Part shown: positions 36,311-43,918 of the stretch, piece after piece
Position numbering within the stretch: the first letter of the stretch is position 1
Layout: the number at the start of each line of letters is the position of its first letter
Assembly (NCBI RefSeq): GCF_009258045.1
Contig: NZ_CP041166.1
Span: 372,001-436,000, forward strand
Length of the DNA: 64,000 nt
Reading direction: 5' to 3'
From: Sulfurimonas xiamenensis
GTDB lineage: Bacteria > Campylobacterota > Campylobacteria > Campylobacterales > Sulfurimonadaceae
Notes under the pieces: model-generated
The model's database searches: none
Seen by the model: only the letters and a program-made list of their open reading frames with translations
Told to the model about the DNA's origin: nothing
Made by a program: the position numbers and the translations under genes

Positions 36311-37739
36311 GTAAAAATATAAGTAAAAATGTAAAGACTTCCAATCTTCCTATAATCATTCCCAGAGATAAAACAACCAAATCCAAGTTGTCGTAAAATC
36401 CATAGTTTTGAGCCGGTCCGACTTGAGAAAATCCCGGTCCGATATTTCCCACACATGCAAGTGCGGTAGATAGAGAAGTCATCATATCGTAACCGCTTGC
36501 ATAGAGATAAAAGGTGATTATCGCATTTGTGATAACAAAAAGTAAAATAAACCCAAAAGTCATTGATATAAGAGAGTTTGAAATCGGGGAGTTATTTATA
36601 AACACTTTTATAATTGCATTGGGATGAAGTATCTTTTTAAGTTCTGCAAAGAGAACTTTTATCGATACTACATATCTTATTATCTTCACACCGCCTGCGG
36701 TAGAGCCTCCGTTTCCGCTTGCAAGCATCGCTAAAAATGCAATGGAGACCGCCATCTGCCCCCATGCTTCATAGTCAAGTGAAGCAAAACCCGTCGTCGT
36801 CATAAGTGCGGCAATATTAAAGCTTGCATGAGTTATAGCCGTAAAAAATGTATCATCACTACTTTGATATCTAAAGAGACCCATGAACAAAGAGAGCAAA
36901 ATAAATATGATGATATACCACTTTGTCTCTTCATTTTTATAGCCGCTTAGTTCTCCTCTAAAAGCTTTTAAGTGAGCCAAAAAAGTAATACCGGAAATAA
37001 CCATAAAAAATGTAGTGGTCCATAAGATAAACGGACTCTCAAATGCGCCAAAAGAGCTATTTTTTGTAGAAAAACCTCCTGTAGATATGGTGCTAAATGC
37101 ATGATTTATAGCATCAAAAGTACTCATGCCGCCTAGTTTTAAAAGTATTGCATCGAAAAAAGTTAAGACTATATAGATTCCCCAAAGCATCATGGCGGTA
37201 TCTTTTATCTTCGGCGTTGATTTGTCAAGCTTTATACCGCTGGCTTCGGCTTTAAAAAGGGCTAGTGAACCGCTGGGGTTAATCAAAGACAAAAGACCCA
37301 CACCCAAAACTAAAATCCCCATACCGCCAATCCAGTGCATGAGACTTCTAAGGATTAAAATCATATTAGGCAGACTCTCGATATCCGAGTATATTGTGGC
37401 TCCGGTAGTAGTAAAACCGCTAATGGATTCAAAAATAGCCTGCATAAATGTTATATTGCTATAGAGCCATAGGGGAACGGCTCCTGCAAAACCTACTAAA
37501 ATCCAAATAAGATTAACGCTAAGTATGCCGTCTCTTAAAGAGAGGGTGATATCATGGTTTTTAAGGTATAAAAATATAGTACCGTTTAGTAAAAAAAACA
37601 AAATATCAAAGAGTAAAAACAGGAATATATCTTCACCGTAATACCATCCTGTTGCAATAGGAAATAAAAAGAAAAGAGAGAGATAAATCCCAACGCTTCC
37701 AAGAAGTTTTGCTATGTTTTTTAGAGTTTGTTTATCCAC
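36288..37739 (-). CDS. trkH: Potassium uptake protein TrkH
   Basis: Ion-conducting subunit of the Trk system, with about ten to twelve transmembrane helices and the four selectivity-filter repeats visible as SGFTTTGATI, STGGFSTKN, TTTGFAS and CVGNIGPGFS. I chose the GTG at 37739: it has GAGG seven bases upstream and overlaps trkA by 19 bp. An upstream ATG at 37772 would add 11 basic residues. Forms the transport unit with the adjacent TrkA gating subunit. Confidence 0.93.
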   Translation of the reverse strand: MDKQTLKNIAKLLGSVGIYLSLFFLFPIATGWYYGEDIFLFLLFDILFFLLNGTIFLYLKNHDITLSLRDGILSVNLIWILVGFAGAVPLWLYSNITFMQAIFESISGFTTTGATIYSDIESLPNMILILRSLMHWIGGMGILVLGVGLLSLINPSGSLALFKAEASGIKLDKSTPKIKDTAMMLWGIYIVLTFFDAILLKLGGMSTFDAINHAFSTISTGGFSTKNSSFGAFESPFILWTTTFFMVISGITFLAHLKAFRGELSGYKNEETKWYIIIFILLSLFMGLFRYQSSDDTFFTAITHASFNIAALMTTTGFASLDYEAWGQMAVSIAFLAMLASGNGGSTAGGVKIIRYVVSIKVLFAELKKILHPNAIIKVFINNSPISNSLISMTFGFILLFVITNAIITFYLYASGYDMMTSLSTALACVGNIGPGFSQVGPAQNYGFYDNLDLVVLSLGMIIGRLEVFTFLLIFLPSFWKKF

Positions 37740-39031
37740 TTTCTTACCTCTTCTCTTTTTTGTGCAAGACAAAAAACTGCTACTATTGCAGGATTTTCAA
37801 TGGTATGTTTTTTATGAAAGATATCCAATTGGTTGTTTGATACTATATAGGCGATTGCTCCGTTTATATTTAGCGGATTGATTACTCTTTTGTCATCTTT
37901 CAACTCTTTAATAAAGCAGATGCCTGAGCCGCCGCAGAAAAGTTTTTCATTGATAACTGAACTTGAGCCGATGGTCTCCATGATAGAGTAAAAAGCGTTG
38001 ATTTTAGGACCTCTTACTACTATAATGCCGAGTGAATGCATGAGATTGTAGTGTTCGATGTCGTTATTTATCGCGATTACTTTTTGTACTCCCTGCTCTT
38101 TTGCTTCAATACACTTAATAATATTTTCTTCATCGTTTGTTGTTGAGGCTATAATCATGTCTGCATTTTTTAAACCTTCGTCGTCGTAAAGCCGAAAATC
38201 ACCATATTTGCTGTTGATAATCGTAACTCTGTTTTGCAATATTTCAGACGCCGTTTTGCATTTTTGTATATCTTTTTCTATGATTTTTATTACTGCTTTT
38301 TGTTCAATCAGGGCTTTTGCTATCTCTATACCTAAAATATCTGCTCCGAAAATGGCAACATTTTTGATTTTTTTAGGCATTGTTTTGTTTAAACTTTTAG
38401 AAATCTCTTCAATGGCGTTGTCTTCACCGAAAAGATATATCATATCTCCTTTTTTTAGTCTTTCGTCTCCGTTTGGTATATAAAACCTTTTGCCGCTGTC
38501 AATCCCGACAACCTTTGCTTTGTCGTTATCTATTTTAAAAACGGAGAGCTCTTGAATATCGCTCTCTATTTTTACAGAGATAAGCTTGTTTGAGGTTTGA
38601 GCGAAACTTTTAACATTGTTTGCCATAGGATAATCAAGAAGCGAAACCAAACTCTTAGCAGTTAAATTGTATGGAAAGACGGCATCTGTTATCCCGATTT
38701 TAGCTGCAATGGAGCTTCTTGCAAAAAACTCTTTTTTTAGTCTTATAATCTTTCTTTTTACATCTATTTTTTCCGAAGCTATTATGGATGATATAAGATT
38801 TATTTCGTCATTGTCGGTAACTGCAATGAAAATGTCGATACTTCTGTTTTCTAAAGATTTATAACTTTTTGGGTCTTGTACATCTCCGGGTATCGTCAAG
38901 ACATCTATGCTCTCTTGAAGTTTCTCTAATGCTTGTTCATTTTTGTCCATAATAATGACATTGTTGTTCTCACTTAGCGATTTTGCAAGCCTAAAACCGA
39001 CTCTCCCGGCTCCTGCAATTATAATATCCAT
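37721..39031 (-). CDS. trkA: Trk potassium system regulatory subunit TrkA
   Basis: A 436-residue cytoplasmic gating protein built of two RCK_N-RCK_C pairs. The first nucleotide-binding motif is intact (IIIAGAGRVGFRLAKSL), while the second (VAIFGADILGIEIAKAL) has Asp in place of the middle glycine of GXGXXG, so the second site may bind nucleotide poorly. It follows the kdpE-like gene by 19 bp on the minus strand and overlaps trkH. Confidence 0.93.
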   Translation of the reverse strand: MDIIIAGAGRVGFRLAKSLSENNNVIIMDKNEQALEKLQESIDVLTIPGDVQDPKSYKSLENRSIDIFIAVTDNDEINLISSIIASEKIDVKRKIIRLKKEFFARSSIAAKIGITDAVFPYNLTAKSLVSLLDYPMANNVKSFAQTSNKLISVKIESDIQELSVFKIDNDKAKVVGIDSGKRFYIPNGDERLKKGDMIYLFGEDNAIEEISKSLNKTMPKKIKNVAIFGADILGIEIAKALIEQKAVIKIIEKDIQKCKTASEILQNRVTIINSKYGDFRLYDDEGLKNADMIIASTTNDEENIIKCIEAKEQGVQKVIAINNDIEHYNLMHSLGIIVVRGPKINAFYSIMETIGSSSVINEKLFCGGSGICFIKELKDDKRVINPLNINGAIAYIVSNNQLDIFHKKHTIENPAIVAVFCLAQKREEVRKWINKL

Positions 39032-39050
39032 CTGTTTTCCCCTCTATTTT

Positions 39051-39740
39051 TTAGTTATTGCAGCAAAATCTGTAACCTATGCCAGATTCCGTCTTTATAT
39101 AGTTTGGTCTTGTGCTGTTTTGTTCTATCTTTTTTCTTAGTGTGTTGACATAAGTTCTAAGGTACTGCATCTCGTTTTGATATCCTATGCCCCAAACCTC
39201 TTTTAAAATCTGTTTGTGTGTAAGTGTTTTATTTGGGTTTAGTAAAAAATATTTTAAAAGTTCGTATTCGATTGGTGTGAGTTTTAGCTGCTCACTTTTG
39301 TAAAATATATCTCTTGAAGCGATATCCATCTCAAGTTCGCCGCAGATAATTTTGCTGCAGAGGTCTTCATGGCTTATATTTCTTCTGAGATTTGCTCTGA
39401 TTCTCGCCAAAAGTTCATTTACAGAAAACGGCTTTGTTATGTAGTCGTCTGCTCCCGCATCAAGGGCTGCTACTATCTCTTTTTCGTCATGTCTGGCACT
39501 AAGAACCACAATGGGGAGTTTTGATATCTCTCTTACCTGTTTTATAAACTCTTTTCCATCACCATCAGGCAAGCCGAGGTCGACTATAAGCAGATTGGGA
39601 CTGTAGCTTAAAAACATCATCATCGCATTTTTTTTATTTTCACATGAGACATGATTAAATTCGTACTCTTTAAAAGTAATCTCTAGCAATTTTTTCACAG
39701 ACGGGTCGTCTTCTACTATTTGGATAAGATAATTTTTCAT
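39051..39740 (-). CDS. kdpE: KdpE-like OmpR-family response regulator
   Basis: A 229-residue regulator with a receiver domain (phospho-acceptor Asp54 in LLIVDLGLPDGDG, Lys103 in ITKPF) and a C-terminal winged helix (KLTPIEYELLKYFLLNPNKTLTHKQILKEVWG...YVNTLRKKIE) close to KdpE. It overlaps the sensor kinase gene by 4 bp (ATGA). The neighbouring transporter genes are trkA and trkH, not kdpFABC, so it probably controls Trk expression. Confidence 0.88.
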   Translation of the reverse strand: MKNYLIQIVEDDPSVKKLLEITFKEYEFNHVSCENKKNAMMMFLSYSPNLLIVDLGLPDGDGKEFIKQVREISKLPIVVLSARHDEKEIVAALDAGADDYITKPFSVNELLARIRANLRRNISHEDLCSKIICGELEMDIASRDIFYKSEQLKLTPIEYELLKYFLLNPNKTLTHKQILKEVWGIGYQNEMQYLRTYVNTLRKKIEQNSTRPNYIKTESGIGYRFCCNN

Positions 39741-40768
39741 ACTAATTTTGCCTTTTTTATTACGGGTAAAGATACCTCTATAAGTATGCCGTCATTTACA
39801 CTGCTTGCTTTGATGCTTCCTCCGTGAAGATTTACGATGCTTTTGCAAATAGAGAGTCCTATGCCGCTTCCCGAAATGTCGTTTGTATCTTCAAGACGAT
39901 AAAACTTGTCAAAAATGTTTTTGAGTTTTGCTTTGTCAATATGGCTGCTTTGGTTAAATATCTCTATTTTTATAACATCGTTAGAGTTTTTTATTTTTAA
40001 AACAACTTTTGTATTGTTTATGGAGTATTTAAAGGCGTTGTCTAAAAGGTTTACGATAAGTTGCGTCAGCAACATGTTATCGCCCCAGTACAAAGCAATT
40101 TCATCTATTTTTATATCCAGCAGTTCATCATTTTGTTTTTGTGAAAAATCTTCCAAAGCAACACCGATAATATCTTCAAAATCGCACCAGTCAAGCTTTA
40201 GATTTATCTCTCCGCTTGAGAGTCTAGCACTGTCGAGCAGATTTGTAATCAATCTTTTCATTCTTAAAGATGCGTAGTTGATATCTTCAAGCAAGTTATT
40301 TATGCTGTTTTTATCTAAATTTTGATTTGATAAGATAAGATTTGTCGTGCCATGTATAGTCGAGAGAGGTGTTCTTAGGTCATGTGAGATAATATGCAGT
40401 AAACTCTCTCTCAGCTCATTTTGTTTTGTCTGCGTATGTAAATTTTTGGCTTGAACCGTAATAATCCAGCCAACGATTCCAAAAATAATAAAACTCCAAA
40501 TATAGAGTTCGTTATGAACACTAAAACTGTATAAAGGAGGAATGTAGAGAAAATTAAAAAAGATGACGCTTAAGAGAGTGATAAAAACGGTCGCTTTCAT
40601 ATTACCGTGAATTGCGACTATAACAACAGGGATGATATGGATAAGCCCAATGTTTATAATATCCAGATGTTCGCGAAAAACATGGCTAATGAGGGTTATT
40701 ACAAAAAGGATTCCGAGTGCTTTAAAGATGTAGCCGTAATTTAAATATTTAAAATTAGAATTTTTCAT
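39737..40768 (-). CDS. Short KdpD-like sensor histidine kinase (DUF4118 membrane domain, no N-terminal KdpD/USP domains)
   Basis: A 343-residue kinase. Its N-terminus is four transmembrane helices of the DUF4118 type (about 13-105), followed by a HisKA domain with the phospho-acceptor His129 in HIISHDLRTPL and an ATPase domain with LIVNLLDNAFKYS and GSGIGLSICK. Full KdpD is about 900 residues with a cytosolic KdpD and universal-stress domain in front of the membrane part; these are absent here. Its start overlaps the stop of a 26-residue peptide gene (TAATG). Confidence 0.87.
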   Translation of the reverse strand: MKNSNFKYLNYGYIFKALGILFVITLISHVFREHLDIINIGLIHIIPVVIVAIHGNMKATVFITLLSVIFFNFLYIPPLYSFSVHNELYIWSFIIFGIVGWIITVQAKNLHTQTKQNELRESLLHIISHDLRTPLSTIHGTTNLILSNQNLDKNSINNLLEDINYASLRMKRLITNLLDSARLSSGEINLKLDWCDFEDIIGVALEDFSQKQNDELLDIKIDEIALYWGDNMLLTQLIVNLLDNAFKYSINNTKVVLKIKNSNDVIKIEIFNQSSHIDKAKLKNIFDKFYRLEDTNDISGSGIGLSICKSIVNLHGGSIKASSVNDGILIEVSLPVIKKAKLV

Positions 40769-40848
40769 TACGCATTTGGAAGTTTTATAAGAACTATAAC
40801 GGTAAGAATTACCAATATGACTATCATTGCGATATCTGCTACTGACAT
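40768..40848 (-). CDS. 26-residue single-helix membrane peptide heading the potassium operon (KdpF-like in size and place)
   Basis: A short frame from ATG 40848 to TAA at 40770-40768. The peptide begins MSVADIAMIV, is almost wholly hydrophobic through residue 21 and ends KLPNA, so it can form one transmembrane helix. Its stop overlaps the kinase start as TAATG, a coupling arrangement. KdpF of E. coli is a similar 29-residue membrane peptide, but there is little to compare at the sequence level. The ribosome site (AAAGATAG) is weak. It is too short for most gene callers. Confidence 0.5.
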   Translation of the reverse strand: MSVADIAMIVILVILTVIVLIKLPNA

Positions 40849-40959
40849 GTTACTATCTTTGTTTTGATTTATCTAAATTATAGTCTAGATATTATCAATA
40901 ACTTATCAATAATATTTTAAAAATATCAAAATATTATAAAGACGCAGCCGTAGGCAGTA

Positions 40960-41457
40960 TCAAATCTTGTTTATATTTACAAGAATCTTTTTTAAAAGAG
41001 TGCCGAAAAGTTCTCTCTCTTTTGGGTCAAAAATTTCAAAATATTTGTTGCACTCTTTTGAGATCTCACTCAGAGCTTTTTTCACAAGCTCTTCACCGCT
41101 CTCGCTTAGACAGACAAGCATGCATCTTTTGTCCTTTTTGTCCTCTTCTCTATATACAAGACCTCTCTCTTGAAGCCTTTTTAAAACTTTTGTCATGCCG
41201 CCGGATGAGAAGATGGTCAAATCATAAAGCTGTGTGGGGGATAAAACTTTGTTGTGTGTGTATAGTGAAGCTAAAACATCCACTTCAGAGTTTAGCAGGT
41301 CAAACTTCTCTTTTAAAAAAACTTCTGCATGCGAAACTATAGTCTTTTGAATCAGTGCGATTGGAAAGGTCATTGTAAAAACTTCAGAAAGTTCTTTAGA
41401 ATCGACTTTTTCATAGAAGTTTGTGATTAAATTGGCATTTACTCTATTTTTTTTCAT
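40960..41457 (-). CDS. MarR-family transcriptional regulator
   Basis: A 165-residue winged-helix regulator. The DNA-binding part is LSPTQLYDLTIFSSGGMTKVLKRLQERGLVYREEDKKDKRCMLV (split here only by description, about residues 73-116), with the wing arginines typical of MarR. It is divergent from an RND efflux operon across 126 bp containing a palindrome, and so is the likely repressor of that pump and of itself. Confidence 0.88.
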   Translation of the reverse strand: MKKNRVNANLITNFYEKVDSKELSEVFTMTFPIALIQKTIVSHAEVFLKEKFDLLNSEVDVLASLYTHNKVLSPTQLYDLTIFSSGGMTKVLKRLQERGLVYREEDKKDKRCMLVCLSESGEELVKKALSEISKECNKYFEIFDPKERELFGTLLKKILVNINKI

Positions 41458-41474
41458 AGTGTTATTATAGCAAA

Positions 41475-41500
41475 AATATATCTTTCTAGCAAGACATATT
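41475..41500. promoter_or_regulatory. 26-bp imperfect palindrome, probable MarR operator
   Basis: Two 13-bp arms pair at 11 of 13 positions around the centre TCT|AGC (41487/41488). It lies 18 bp before the marR start in the marR/tolC divergent spacer; the size and symmetry suit a MarR dimer site. Confidence 0.6.
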
Positions 41501-41583
41501 TAAGAGTTCATATGATATTATTCGACAATTAAGTGGTTATAATAAAATTTCAGTACTTAATAAGTTAAATAAAAGGAGAGCAA

Positions 41584-42816
41584 TTGAGACTTTTTATTTC
41601 AATACTATGTTTGCCGATTTTTCTTTACGCATATACTTTAGATGAGTTGATAGAGCTATCACACAAAAACAGAGTTGTAGAGTCTGCTTCGCATCTTTTA
41701 ATCTCAAAAGAGAAAGCGTATGAGAGTACAAAAAGCTCCTATTTGCCAAATATTGAAGTTGGAGCAACTTATCAAAATGTATATGAAGAGACTGCAATGC
41801 TTGCAGAAAATTCATTAAAAATTCAGGCAAGTATAAAATATACTATTTATGACGGCGGTAAAAAAGAGAGTCTATACTCTCAGCTTAAGTCTGATATAGA
41901 CTCAAGCAAGTTGAATATTCAAGCAATAAAAAATACTCTCTCTCTTGATATATCTCGACTTTACTTTGAATATTTATCTTTAAACTCTGATAAAAAGGCA
42001 ACAAATCAAGAGATAAAGCAGCTAGAAGCAGAACATGCAAGGTTGCAGCTTTTTTATGAAACAGGTTCTGTAACAAAAGATGAACTGGATAAAATTGATT
42101 CAAGATTGAAAAATGCAAATGTATTATTGTATGAGATTGAATTAGAGAGTCAAAAAATTCTCCACGCTTTAGAGTATTATACTACACAAAAGATAGATAT
42201 TATAAATGAAGGCTCAAGTGTTAAACTGATAGATGAAGAAGAAAAATTTCTTAGAGCAGATATTCAAGTGCTTCAAAGAGATGCGGTATCTGTAATGTAT
42301 GAAGCTAAGAGTAAAAAAAGTGAAAATTTGCCAAGCATCTATTTTGACAATACTTTGAGTTACAGTGACTACTATTTTGATAATAAAATGTTGGAGAGCG
42401 ACTATTTAGTTGATACTCAAAATATTGCAATGCTTAATATATCATGGAATATTTTTGATTTTGGCACAACAACTAAAAATTATGAATCAAAATTCGAAGA
42501 GTATTTAAGTAAAAAATCTACATTTGAGTATGAAAAACATAAAGCGGATGTAGAGTATAGACTTGCTAAAAAATCGCTTGAAATTTCAAAACTTAAAGTT
42601 GATGCAGCAAAGGCAACATTTGATGCAGCTGCATCAACATATGAATTGGTAAAGTTCAAGTACCAAAACGGAACAATTGACAATGTTGCATATCTTGAAG
42701 CATTAAGTGAAAAGTATGATGCAAAAAGAGGATATGAGAGAGCGGTTTGGGATATGGAAATCAAAAAAGCAGAAGTTATTTACTATAGTGGAAAAGATAT
42801 AAAGGAGTTTTTATAG
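41584..42816 (+). CDS. TolC-family outer membrane efflux protein
   Basis: A 410-residue outer membrane factor with a signal peptide (LFISILCLPIFLYA) and two OEP repeats, each with long alpha-barrel helices. Family phrases include KYTIYDGGKKESLY and NISWNIFDFGTTTKNYES, the paired beta-strand turns of TolC proteins. The start is TTG with AGGAG seven bases upstream. It is the first gene of an outer membrane-adaptor-permease operon; the next gene begins at the very next base after its stop. Confidence 0.88.
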   Translation: MRLFISILCLPIFLYAYTLDELIELSHKNRVVESASHLLISKEKAYESTKSSYLPNIEVGATYQNVYEETAMLAENSLKIQASIKYTIYDGGKKESLYSQLKSDIDSSKLNIQAIKNTLSLDISRLYFEYLSLNSDKKATNQEIKQLEAEHARLQLFYETGSVTKDELDKIDSRLKNANVLLYEIELESQKILHALEYYTTQKIDIINEGSSVKLIDEEEKFLRADIQVLQRDAVSVMYEAKSKKSENLPSIYFDNTLSYSDYYFDNKMLESDYLVDTQNIAMLNISWNIFDFGTTTKNYESKFEEYLSKKSTFEYEKHKADVEYRLAKKSLEISKLKVDAAKATFDAAASTYELVKFKYQNGTIDNVAYLEALSEKYDAKRGYERAVWDMEIKKAEVIYYSGKDIKEFL

Positions 42817-43917
42817 ATGAAAAGTTTAGCATTATCGCTTGTAGTGGTCTCACTACTGTTTGTGGGGTGTAGTGATGAGAAGAGTTCTGTTTCAAATCAG
42901 CCGCAAAAGGTTCAAATGCCACCTTTGCCTGTAAAAGCTGAAATGGTAAAATATGAAAAAGTTGATTTTGCAAAGAGTTACTCTGCAATTTTAAAACCTT
43001 TTGAGGAAGTTGCTATCTTTGCAAGAGTAATCGGGTTTTTAGAAAAAGAGAATTTCACAGAGGGTGCATTTGTGAAAAAGGGCGATGTACTTTATGAGAT
43101 ACAAAAAGAGGAGTATAAAGCAGCACTAGATGAAGCAAAAGCAGCTCTTTTAAAGGCAGAAGCAAATTTTAACAAAACTTTAAAAGATTGGAAAAGAGCG
43201 GAATATCTTTTTAAAAATAGCGCAATAAGCGAGCAGCAAAGGGACGAGCTTTTATATGCTTATGATGATGCAAAAGCGGAGGTGAAAAAATCAGAAGCTT
43301 TAGTTGCAAAGGCAGAACTAAATTATAGTTATACAACTATAAAAGCGCCTATAAGCGGTATTGTAGGTATTAGCAGCAGTGATGAGGGCAACTATATAGA
43401 TGCTGATTTGCAAAATTCAAACCTTACGACTATTACTGCATTAGATAGGGTTTATGCAGAGTTCTCTCTTCCAAGCAGTGATGTTTTAATGTATGCTTCA
43501 CAGATTAAAACAGGTTCAGAGGTGACGCTTAAGGCAGGTACAAAAAGTTTCAGCGGTGTAGTAGATTATATAGCTCCAAAGGTTGATTCGCAGACAGATA
43601 CTCTTCTGATTAGAGCAACATTTCAAAATCCAAACAGAGAGCTTGTTGTAGGTTCTTATGTTGAGGTTAGTATGAAAGGTTTTAGTTATGATAATGTTGC
43701 AAAAATCCCGCAAAATTCACTTATAAGAACTCCAGATGCAACCGTTGTTTATGTTATAGACAAGGGAGCTGTTACTATGCGCCCTGTGAATGTGCTTCAT
43801 GTGAAAAATGGTGTAGCAATGATTGAAGGCGGTGTAAAAGAGGGTGACATGATTGCTGCAAGCAATATTGCAAAACTTAGACCAAATAGCAAAGTAACCA
43901 TTATGGAAGGCAAATAA
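42817..43917 (+). CDS. RND efflux periplasmic adaptor lipoprotein
   Basis: A 366-residue membrane-fusion protein with a lipoprotein signal ending in LLFVGC (lipidated Cys18). It has the AcrA-like layout: barrel-sandwich halves (AIFARVIGFLEKENFTEGAFVKKGDVLYEI; TTIKAPISGIVG), a helical hairpin (about 95-165) and a beta-barrel domain (VYAEFSLPSSDVL). It links the inner membrane pump to the outer membrane channel. Confidence 0.92.
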   Translation: MKSLALSLVVVSLLFVGCSDEKSSVSNQPQKVQMPPLPVKAEMVKYEKVDFAKSYSAILKPFEEVAIFARVIGFLEKENFTEGAFVKKGDVLYEIQKEEYKAALDEAKAALLKAEANFNKTLKDWKRAEYLFKNSAISEQQRDELLYAYDDAKAEVKKSEALVAKAELNYSYTTIKAPISGIVGISSSDEGNYIDADLQNSNLTTITALDRVYAEFSLPSSDVLMYASQIKTGSEVTLKAGTKSFSGVVDYIAPKVDSQTDTLLIRATFQNPNRELVVGSYVEVSMKGFSYDNVAKIPQNSLIRTPDATVVYVIDKGAVTMRPVNVLHVKNGVAMIEGGVKEGDMIAASNIAKLRPNSKVTIMEGK

Positions 43918-43918
43918 G

